This document shows, in pieces, positions 35,824 through 45,653 of a stretch of DNA of 64,000 nt (its first letter is position 1; every line of letters starts with the position of its first letter). A model generated the notes under the pieces. It was given only the letters and a program-made list of their open reading frames with translations, searched no databases and was not told where the DNA came from. Source of the DNA: Chimonanthus salicifolius (lineage: Eukaryota > Streptophyta > Magnoliopsida > Laurales > Calycanthaceae); NCBI GenBank assembly GCA_013350335.1, contig CM023539.1, positions 20,566,448-20,630,447 on the forward strand. The letters run 5' to 3'. Both the position numbers and the translations under genes were made by a program.

Positions 35824-36916
35824 CTTAGCCGACCATGAACCACATGGTATTTAGGGTCCCACTTAGTCATTTCATTTACATGCCACCTCACTTGATGAGG
35901 TGGACCTACACTTGAATCTTAATTGGGTATTTTGACGCAATTAAATTAATCTTACCCATTTATTTCAATTGAACCTTATCCATAACCCGTTGGGTCTTAA
36001 TTTGGCAATTGACCCAACTCCGTCACCCATCTAAGGTCCATCTCCATTATTTAATTTCAAATTCCATTAATTCACAAATTAAATGGACAATTTCCATATA
36101 TATTCATGAAATGAAAATCCAGGGTGTTACAGGGTATGTAATACCCTGACCCAGATTAGGCGTAGTTTAGCTTAATAATCTTGTTTAACCGGTTAATCTC
36201 AGAGATTACGGTTAGGGCTTTGAGAAAAGCCCAGGTGTGGCCCAATCCGAGCTCGTGAGCTCAGTGATCCAGCTCGTCCAGCTGGAGGGGCATTTTGGTA
36301 ATTTACCGCTTACAGTTATTGCTTTATAAATTATGTTGTTATGTGATCATTATTGGTTGATTATGTTCTCCTTAATAAAGAATTTGTATTTCTGATTTTC
36401 AAATAATTTTATCTTCAAAAAATAGTATTTAAAACCCTCCCGTCAAAACCCCGAAAGGAAGTAATAATTATTTTAAAATGATTTTGGAAATGACATAAAT
36501 TTTGAAACTAGTATTTTGTATTAGACCATTTTAAGTATAGTCTAGTTATTCCTTTGCACCCCAAAATGAGGTTTTTAAATTGATTTATTTAACATTTGTT
36601 TAATTAAGTAAATATTGTTAAATTATTGTTTTTATTTAAATCAATGGTTTTTAGTGAGATTTAAATTCCAAAATTTTTTATGGTGATTAAGGTTTTCAAA
36701 ACCCAACCTATCTGTAAGGTTGGATTAAGATTTTGGAGTCTTCAAATCACATTTTTAGTTATCAAAAAGAGGGACCTATTTGCAAAATGAGAAAATTTGG
36801 AGGGACTGTTTTGCAAACCAACGCCCGAAACAGTGGTTACACTGTAGCGGACGTCGGCTTCGGCTGCATGCAAATGCATGCAGTGGCCAATGGCCCCCTT
36901 CCTCCGGCCAAATTTC

Positions 36917-36924
36917 TATATAAT
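36917..36924 (+). promoter_or_regulatory. TATA box of the solo LTR
   Basis: TATATAAT followed about 40 bp later by pyrimidine-rich CTTCTTTTCTCTCTCAGCC, as in a plant core promoter. Confidence 0.6.
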
Positions 36925-37435
36925 GGCCCTCTTTCTGCTGGATTATCTCCCTTCAAACCTTCTTTTCTCTCTCAGCCTCTTTCAGCTGCTCTCTGTGACA
37001 CCAGAAACAGAACTGTTCCAGCCTCTGTTGTTCCTAGTTTTAGCTCACCCGTAACTTAGAAGGAAAATATTTCAAAAGACCGGATTTTCAACCCAGGAAC
37101 TCCAGTGAAGGTAACCACTATGTTCCTTTTCAAATTCTAAGTAGATTAGAATCAAGTAAAACCGATTTTGGTTTAGTATTGAGTAAGAAAAACCAGTTTG
37201 AAATCTAAGGAAAACCATGGGTTCCCTTGTACCCGTGAGGTTTTGATGTTAAAATTAGATGGGCCAGTGAGCCTCAAAGCTCCAAACCTTTCCCTATGGA
37301 AAGAGGACTCCCAGAGGAGTCCATTGGACCGGCTAGATGTGGAAACCGAATCTGGGAAACCCACTTTTTCTGGATTCGTATTTCACTGTGTGTCTGCCGT
37401 CACTGTCTGTTGTTGTAGACAGTGGAGGAAGACGA

Positions 37436-37763
37436 CTCTCGGGCGGTCCGAGAGTCGAGTTTCGGATGGTCCGAGAGCAACCCTCGGACGTTCCGAGCTT
37501 CACCCAAAGCCTAGTTACGCCCGATGCTAGCCTGACCCACTGGGACGATCCAAGCAGAGCTCGAAAGGACCAAACCCACTCGGATGTTCCGAGCCCTAAC
37601 TTCGGATGTTCCAAGGTACCCAGACTCACCGAGACCCGTTTTCTCTGTTTTTTCGGTTCAGAAGGACTTCGGATGATCCGAGACCCGATCTTCGAACGAT
37701 CCGAAGTCAGACCCATGATCCGAGGTCAATGACTAGTTTAGGTGTGGTTCGGATGATCCGAAG
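37436..37763 (+). repeat. Cluster of about 9 short CGGA-N-TCCG palindromes
   Basis: Examples: CTCGGACGTTCCGAG at 37483-37497, CTCGGATGTTCCGAG at 37579-37593, CTTCGAACGATCCGAAG at 37690-37706 and TTCGGATGATCCGAA at 37748-37762. All share CGGA...TCCG halves around a 2-3 nt centre. They lie downstream of the TATA box. Confidence 0.85.
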
Positions 37764-39435
37764 CCACAGTACCTGGTTCCGAGGCATGTTTCTAGGAACC
37801 CAGTTTTTGAAGTGTAAAATACTCTTGTTTGATTGTTATTGTTTGAATGTGATGTTTAGTACCCCTTATTAAATTAAAATTGTACTAACCCTCTTCTCTT
37901 ATTACTATAGTATATATATTATTGTATTTCACTTCCAGGCCGACTCTATTGGTCGAGCACTGAGTGATTTCACTTTCAGGCCGACGCTATATTTGTCGAG
38001 CACTGAGTGACCTCGAGGCCTAAATCAAAATGTCAGATCTGGTCCTATCCAGAACACAACCGAGAAGTGACCTGAGGATCTAGACCTAACTCAATAAGTC
38101 AATCTGGTCAATGCCCAGAAGACAATATGAGTTTTGGACTGAGCACCCCTTTTATTATATTATCTGTGGATTCTTATAATTTAAAAAGGATAGAAACAAA
38201 GTAGGAGACTCAATTCCATGTACCTTGGACATTTTTTTGGGAAAACAAATATGATTTCGAAAATACTACTTGTATGTGTATGAATGCTATGTATGTTGAC
38301 ATGATATTGATTGTGCACTTGTCTGTTTGTTTGAACAGAGACCGTGAAACCACACATACACGGTGAGGGAACTTGACTTTGCAATAAATGTAAACAGGTT
38401 TTGTTACTTGAGATGGATTTTAGAGCAATGAGTGGTTTCAAGTTGATGAACCCAATCATGTTCCTAGACATGATGCACTATGGTAAGAGTGCTTATGATG
38501 ATGGTGAATACTATGATGTTGATCATATAAGTTGTGAAATACTGCTTCCACGTACCTTTTACTATTGAACTATCGCCGAGCTGAGGTGTCGGTTACGTCT
38601 ACTGGACCAGGTGGGTCGACAGTGACTGGCAAGGTGTGTCAATACCGGTTTTGGGGTGTATACCGGAGATGTACTTGTAAGGATGTATTTTGACCTTGTC
38701 GGGACTTAATACTATTGGTGTCAGTATAGTATCTAGGGGTTACGTTGGATGACAGCAGTATTAGAAAAGAAATGATGAATTATGGGACTAATGATGATAT
38801 TATGCTTATTTGTTATCAAGCACGAGATGTTATTGCAACTGTTAATTATTTGCTAATATGTTGTTTACTTAACTGCACTGTTATATTTCCTTCACTGGGC
38901 TAGTTAGCTCACCCGACTCACCTTTCAGGAGATAAACCCGAGGAGGAGAACCCTCTATTTCAAGCTTATGGTGGATACGCTGCGGCAGTGCTTTGGGATT
39001 CCCACTGAGGGGAATACCCTCATCTTTGCTTTCTAGTTCTTTGAACCAATTGTTTTTGTAAAGTACCCGGTGTGGTACTTAGTATGTATTAATGTCATGT
39101 ATTGAAAACTACTATGCTTCTGTAGTTGCTCTGATGTGATTTTGAATGATAATTCAGTATTGGATTTATGTGATCATGTTATGTGTTGCCTTTGTGCTTT
39201 GTTGGTATCAGACTTATGGCATATGTTTGAGTCCACATGTTGGTATCATGTATGACCTCTGGGCCCAATTGTTGATCCAGCCTAATTAGAATGCTTGAGT
39301 TAATTTGGTTTCAAAAAAAAAAAAAAATCAGTCGCATTCCGGGCCCGCCCTTTGGGTCGGGGCGTGACAGGGTAAGCTCTGGAAATCCTCTCCATTTCGA
39401 TTTCTGTAAATTTTTGTGGGAAAAATCTACACCAA

Positions 39436-41045
39436 ATGCCAAGGTTGAAGTTACCCAATAACTACACTACTCTTATCCTTGAAACAGTACCTCACCTCCT
39501 CCCAAAAAGATCAAAACCACCAAGGGAAAACAAACTGCTAGAAAAAATAGAGGTTCACCTCTCCACTTTGAACAAACACCCTCATCCCAAAGTCATAAGG
39601 GCCCTGGCTAAAGGAACAAATCCACTTCCCATAGACCTCAAAAGAACAAACCCTCTAAGCTCTCTCCTCAAAGGCCAAGTGGGATCACCATTAGGGAACC
39701 AACCACTCCCGTTCGTCCTTGGGTAGAAGAAGTAGTTGGAAAAGGAAAAGGGGTCAGGGAACCAAGTCCTCAAGAAGAATCCAATAGTGATGAAGAGGTA
39801 CCAATGAGAAGGACAGTTGGTGAAGGAAGTCAAAGAGAAGAAGAAAATATTGGGGCTGAAAATGTCAATGTGGGAGTAGATCAAGGAGATGATCAAGAGG
39901 AAGAGGAAGATAAGAGTGAAGAAGAAGAAGAAGTTGTTGATCCAAGGGATCAAGGGGTAAGAGAAGAGTCTGAGGAAGTTAGTGAAGAAGATGAAAAGAA
40001 GATAACGATGTCCCTATCTTGCTACCTCTCAAACCATACCCCTCATTTGCCGAACTAAACATAGAAAGAACAGTTGATGCCGAGTTGTTTGAGAAGTTTG
40101 GTGTTCTTAAGCATCTTAGGAAGGTAGAGTGGCTGAGCCTTATTAAGTGGGTGGAAAATTTACCCAGAATGTCCAAAAGAATGTTCTGCTCTATCAGACC
40201 TCATCCAGAAAACCCAAACTAGTTTTAGTTGTACTTCCTCAATAATGAGCCGGAAGACTTTGGTCCCCCTCTAGTTGCACAGTTACTTGAGATACCCATG
40301 GCCCACAATGGGTATTTGCCCATTGTGCATGACAATTTTAAGACGAGGGAGAAAGACAAACACAAATTTGTGAACAAGTTTTGTGCCAAAGGAAGAAAAT
40401 TGTGTGTAGAAAAAGGATCTCGCTCATGAAAGTCTACATGCTCCTGGAGTACAGGTTATTGCATCTGTTCTTCTGCTTGAATGTCTACCCAAGGCATGGG
40501 AATCGAGGAGACCTGAACTAGTTCATGTTGGTTCACATGTATGCAGTGGCAACTAGGAAGAAGTTTTGTTTGCCTACCCTCATGTGCCAGACAATTGGCA
40601 AGTATATTAGATCCAACATGACCAGTCATCCTCCTTTCTGCTACGTCATGTATCAGATAGCTCTGCACTTTGGAGTACAACCCTATAAGGGAGATGTACC
40701 AAAGGTCCTTTGCCCAATTGTTGAGACTGCCATCAGAAAGTAGCTTGGGAAGGATTTGTTTGAGAAGATATGTGTTTCATCATTAACTCCTGCTCCCTCC
40801 TCTCCTGCAAGGGAAACAGATGTTGCAGGGGAAGCAGATGAAGACCCTGACTTCGACCCCATCAGTCGAAGTGTCCTTGAGGATTGCCTTCACGCTCTCG
40901 AAGATAGGCATTTTGCAAGGCATAGTACCTTGGAAACCAAATTCAATGACTTGGCCACCTATGTGAAGGAATCCATCCAGAGCTCCCTCTCCACCATGTT
41001 CTGCAACAAAGATGACATTGTTCCTCATCGCTCCTCCTCCCCTTA
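39436..41045 (+). pseudogene. Broken 3' extra ORF, Sirevirus env-like / plant transposon-protein type
   Basis: Several linked open segments form one former gene. 39436-39960 encodes a basic then strongly acidic low-complexity region. 40019-40222 and 40229-40429 encode a hydrophobic domain (ELFEKFGVLKHLRKVEW, WVENLPRM, LNNEPEDFGPPL). 40525-40743 follows (PTLMCQTIGKYIRS, CYVMYQIALHFGV). 40756-41046 is a charged tail ending at the TAG at 41044. Stops and frame changes at about 40015, 40220, 40428 and 40742 disrupt it. The layout resembles the putative plant transposon protein domain (Transposase_32-like) found in 3' ORFs of plant retroelements. Its place just before repeated purine tracts and a TGTTAG LTR fits the env-like position in Sireviruses. 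Function unknown. Confidence 0.6.
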
Positions 41046-41345
41046 GATGGCCTTGCTTATGATAGTTTTCCTTATGTTGTTTTTGAAAAACTCTAATTTT
41101 GGGCATGTAATTATTCAAAACCTCTTTTTCCATGGATTGATAATGGTTGTTTATCAATGCATTGGTTTGTTTATGCCATATTTATATCTTTCTCTCATTG
41201 ATATGTGATGCCATGGTTATTACTTGTTGTTGTTCATGTGTATTAAATGGTTTGTTTTCGATATGAATGGCATGGATGTTTGGCTATGGAGTTTGGGGAA
41301 GCACAAAATATATGCTTGTTTAGCCTTTGTCAATTATTGACAAAA

Positions 41346-41670
41346 TGGGGGAGAAATTAGTAGAAGCTAATGGAGAGATTCCGAGCTTGACTTAGCTTGG
41401 TGTATGGGGGAGAAACATTGAAATGCTTGTAAAAAGCATTGGAGTTTGTAAAATGGAGAAATTGCAAGCTTGGAATAGCTTGGTGTATGGGGGAGTTGCA
41501 TTGAAATGCATGTGAATTGGAGTTTGGGACTTCAAACTCAAAAAAGATTGGGGGAGAAAAATTTGAAAACTATGTACCTTGGAAAGCTTGGTAATAAGCT
41601 TGAGCTATGTGAAGTAGTTTTGGTGTTTAGGAAATCATGAAGTATGGGGGAGTTTGCATGTGTAGTCCAT
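41346..41670 (+). repeat. Repeated purine tracts upstream of the 3' LTR
   Basis: GGGGGAG occurs at about 41347, 41407, 41490, 41551 and 41646, often as TATGGGGGAG, and AAAGGGAGAAATTG stands at the LTR edge (41920-41933). TTTGTCAATTATTGACAAAATGG precedes the first. Multiple polypurine-like tracts before the 3' LTR are a known Sirevirus trait. Confidence 0.7.
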
Positions 41671-41931
41671 GGATACATGTTTTATGTTTGGACTAAACTG
41701 ATGATTTATCTAGCTTATATGTTGCTTGCTCATGTGTGTTTACAAGTGTTTTTGAAAATAGAGAAAGCTGAGCAAGAATGTGAAGTCAAGCCTTGTCCAA
41801 TTGTCATTGATGTACATTGTATAATGTGTTATAATTTTTTATTCAAATGATGTATAATTGGGGTGGGTTGTATATTGAGTCTGTATTTGATTAGCTTATA
41901 TGTTTTGTCACGAATTGACAAAGGGAGAAAT

Positions 41932-43642
41932 TGTTAGTAGCTCGGCTTGCCGAGTCACCTGTTTATCAATTTTGTGACTTAGGTGAAACACCTTGAAGAG
42001 AAGAAGCACAAGACTCAAGACTTAAGTATTAATTGAATCATGAAGACTCAATCGATCAACATGTGTATGGCAATCACAGAAGGTAATTGGCTATAGATGA
42101 CCTTAGGTGGAACCCAAACCTTAGGTGAACCATCCATAGGCTTAGACATCACATCTGGATGACTAAGCTAGCCCAAAATGTGTTTGACACCAAGTGGAAC
42201 CCAACTTGGAAATATGTATATGCACTGTCGTGGACAACACATCATGTCAACGACCCATCGCCATATGGCAGGATGATCAATCGTGGTCATACAACCCAAC
42301 ATCTGGATTGTCATGGGTTCTAGATGGAATGGACTGTCAAAAACACTTGGTCTCAGGACGATACATTCGTGCTCACGATGTATCGCTGGGACAGGGCCGA
42401 TCCAATCGTGCATACAATCGATCGCCTTGAGCATTAGGCAAAATATGGACTGCCATTCACAGTCAGAGTCTAGGATAATAGATCGTACAGACGATGCTTC
42501 GTTTAGGTACAGGGTCGACCAATATCCCTCACAGTCAATCGCCTGGAGCCTGGGTCAAATACTCACTGAAAAATACAATCAGGCTCAGGACGATACTTTC
42601 ATCTGGTGGCGACCCTTCATGTGGTATAACACGATCAATTAGTAGCACGAACCATCGCCGAGATAAGGCAATAACCCATTGGGTACACGATCAATCGCCC
42701 TAGGCCTAGATGGGACTTGGCGCCGGAAAATACAGTGAATCCCAGGCCAATGCTTTCGCCAACCCATGATCTGTCTTCAGAAACAAGGACTATCAATCGT
42801 GTGGCACGATCAATCATGAGGTTACCGTTTTGTTACCGTTACTGTGCATTTAATGCTCAACGGTCGGGTTGGTAAGCAGCATTTCAAATACGGACGATCG
42901 ATCGTCAGTACACGATCGATCGTGTGTATCGGGGTAATGGATTTTCTTAAGTTGCTTATAAATACAAATACTATTTTTGGAGTTGGTAGAGGAGTAAAAA
43001 ACCATTTATTGTGCCATCTGCCAGTGACATAATCTCCCAAGGATCAAAGGCAAAACCTCTAGGCTTATTATCTCTTGGAAAATCAAAAATATATAATTCA
43101 AGTATCCAATCCCTTATCATTGAGATTAATAGAGAATGATTAAGCCAAAGCTCTAGGATAGAGATTGTGTACCCAATCTTCTAAAAAGTATACCCAAGGA
43201 TTATGATTTCTCTACATAGCGAGTCTTCTTCGACGTTGGGATTGTACAAGCTCACATTGGGTGGATCTTTTGGAAGCATACATCGTCATTTGCAAAGGTT
43301 TCAAAGGCAAGTGCTTCCTTAGTTAGATTTTTCTTTAAAAGTCATTCTATTGTGAAGTGGATTAAAGAGATAGTTCTCTCTTGAACCACTATAAAAAATA
43401 GTGGGATAGAAATTGGGTGAAAGTCTCAATCAATTGGATAGGTGGAAGTCATATTCTATTGTGTTGGTGTAATTTCAGCACTTAGTGAATTGGAGATAGC
43501 TCAAGGTTGAGCAAGTCTTTACAGTGGATGTAGGTTGGCTAACCGAACTACTATAAATTGTGTGTATTATCTCTTATGTGTTTGATTGTTTACCTTCTAC
43601 ACATTGCATAACACACACTCATGATTAATTATTTTAATTCCG
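41932..43642 (+). mobile_element. Sirevirus-like copia LTR, first of two
   Basis: Starts TGTTAGTAGCTCGG directly after the purine tract AAAGGGAGAAAT. Its end is approximate: it appears cut short by the next LTR at 43643, where the last 20 or so bases expected from the second LTR are missing. Confidence 0.72.
42230..42922 (+). repeat. Degenerate repeats built on CGATC(A/G)ATCG palindromes
   Basis: CGATCGATCG is at 42895-42904 and 42913-42922. GATCAATCG variants occur near 42274, 42680, 42788 and 42808, and AATCGATCGCC near 42416. Loose units of about 100-120 bp. The cluster lies upstream of the likely promoter. Confidence 0.7.
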
Positions 43643-45344
43643 TGTTAGTGCCTCGGCTTGGCCAAACCCCTATGTTTGTCAATTCCATGACTTGGAAATA
43701 AACACTCACTGGAAGCTTGAAAACCCAAGATGATCAAGAGTAAAGATCATGCTCCACCGGTTTGAAGCTCAAAGTTATGGCAATCACAAAACAGGTAAAA
43801 TGGTCATAGATGACTTTAGGTGGTACCCACACATTAGAGATGATTATCCCTAGGCTTTGAAGAACAAATGGTTAAAATCATATAAAGCCTAGTGAGGAAG
43901 GTTGACAGTGAATTGGAACCCAACCTTAAAATATGTTTTTTGGTTTCACTGTCAGCTCGATCAGTCTTATCAAACCGACCCTTTGGTGCAGTCAGGGTCG
44001 ACCCATTGTAGTCAAAGACTGGTCAGCCCGAATGACATTAGGTTCTGGAACATTAAACTCTCATTTTGGGTTTTCCTCTAATCGAGAGTCTCGTATGCAC
44101 CGACGCCTCGGTGAAATACTGAAACGACCCCTCGTGGTCAACGACTCGTCGCTCAAGATCTTGAGTTCTGAAACCTTGAAGTAATATGGACTCTCGAAGA
44201 AACAGACATATCGACAATCAAAGACTGATCGAAAATACTAAGACCGACCCTTCGATAATGGGCAACATGTCGTTCTGGGTAACAGGTTTCCAAAGTGGAA
44301 ACTACTGTCAATCATGTTTTGCACCAGAACGAGTCTCTCGTATGGACCGACCTCACGATACCATAAGTGTTGACCCATCGGCGACAACAACATGTTGACC
44401 AAGAAAAAATATTACCATTGGGAGTACACTTAATGCACAACGGTCGGAATTGTAATGGTAACATTTCTAGTCACCGACCCCTCAGTGCGATCGACCTGTC
44501 TGTACATTACCATTATTTCAACTAGTTGCCTTCGCTATATAAACCAACCTTTATGCAACCAGTTGGTATCCTTCGGACAAATCAGTTGGACCATCATCTT
44601 CACCAGTGAGCTTAAACAAGGGCCAACAGAAAGATCACTCTCTATCGTGTTTACACTAGGGGAATCAAATACAACCAATCAAATAGATTGAGTTGTGAGA
44701 GAGAGAGAGAGAGAGAGAGGAAGGATGAAAAACTCAAAAACAACCAATCTGAGGATTGAGTTTGAAAGTGAGAATGAGAGAACCATAAACTATGAAACCT
44801 TTGGTAGAACAAGTTTCCTTGACACTCAAGACTGTGATTGCTAAACACGGCTACGAGACTGAGCGTCGGCATACATGGGTGGGATCTCGAAGAAGCACAC
44901 ATCAGAAGAAAGAGATTCAAAGGCAAGTGCTTCTTGGTTTTAATTTTCTTTAAAACCTTTGTTCCGAAAGTGGATTAAGGGGAGATACTTCAGAACCACT
45001 ATAAAAAATTCTGGAGTGTTGTCTATGGCACAGAGGTGGGTGGAACTCCCGGCCAAATGGATATGTGGAATTCCTATTCGACAGTGATGGGTGAAATTCC
45101 TAGCCGATTGAGTGAGGTGGAATTCCTACTCTAATTGTGAGGGTGTAAGTCCCCACTTAGTGGATTTTGGAGATAGCTAAAAGTTGAGTGACTCCTAACA
45201 GTGGATGTAGGTTGGCTAACCGAACCACTTTAAATTGGTCTTGTAGTGTTTGATTCATGTGTGTTTGTATTTAGTATTTAAGTACTTTTATTAACACACA
45301 TCGCTTTGCATATTGATTATCTCATTATAAACATTGAACTTTCA
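43643..45344 (+). mobile_element. Second Sirevirus-like copia LTR, diverged
   Basis: Starts TGTTAGTGCCTCGGCTTGGCC and parallels the first LTR throughout (GACTT...GGT opening, GGCAATCACA, GTAGGTTGGCTAACCGAAC, terminal AACACACAT). It has its own degenerate ACCGACCC repeats. Its end near TTCA at 45344 has no clear TSD. Confidence 0.68.
44697..44719. repeat. GA microsatellite
   Basis: About 11 GA units inside the second copia LTR, placed like a leader CT/GA tract. Confidence 0.9.
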
Positions 45345-45653
45345 GGGTGTAATGACTATAATGAAATGAAGTAATGATGGAGCCATGTGAGTAGGCCACG
45401 CCGTGAAATGGGAGTAATGGCAGAGCGAAATAGGCCTTGGTCACAAAATGAAGCTAGTGACCAAGGTCTGGATGATGGAATGGATAAATTGACCCATTTG
45501 CATAAGCATTCATGCCCTGTAGTGTTGAATTGTTGAATCATATGTTGTATATTTCTATAATGCTTGCTAGTATACTAACCCCTCATTGTTTTAAGGAATT
45601 TTTGGGAGGCAGGGTCCAAGGGACCTCGAAGGCGTGGTTAAAGATCTTAGTAA

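Larger units (their letters stand above)
32372..36131 (-). mobile_element. Solo giant LTR, 3760 bp, TSD GGGTA
   Basis: GGGTA at 32367-32371 and 36132-36136 flanks ends TGTAATGCCCC and GGGTGTTACA. No internal region. Donor-like CG|GTATGT at 35065-35066 follows the conserved purine block (CGGAGGAGTCGCGG on minus). Confidence 0.96.
36137..39369 (+). mobile_element. Solo LTR of a second gypsy-like family, 3233 bp, TSD GGGTA
   Basis: Starts TGTAATACCCTGACCC and ends GGGTCGGGGCGTGACA, flanked by GGGTA at 36132-36136 and 39370-39374. Sequence is unrelated to the TTCGGCCAT-palindrome family. It has a TATA box at 36917, a palindrome cluster at 37436-37763, and a short A-run 50 bp before the end. No primer site, gag or pol. 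Gypsy assignment rests on the 5-bp TSD and terminal style only. Confidence 0.88.

Noticed and set aside
36733..37872. Overlapping 100-130-aa ORFs on both strands around the CGGA palindromes
   Set aside because: They arise from palindromic, GC-rich LTR sequence, which is open on both strands. No domain is recognisable.
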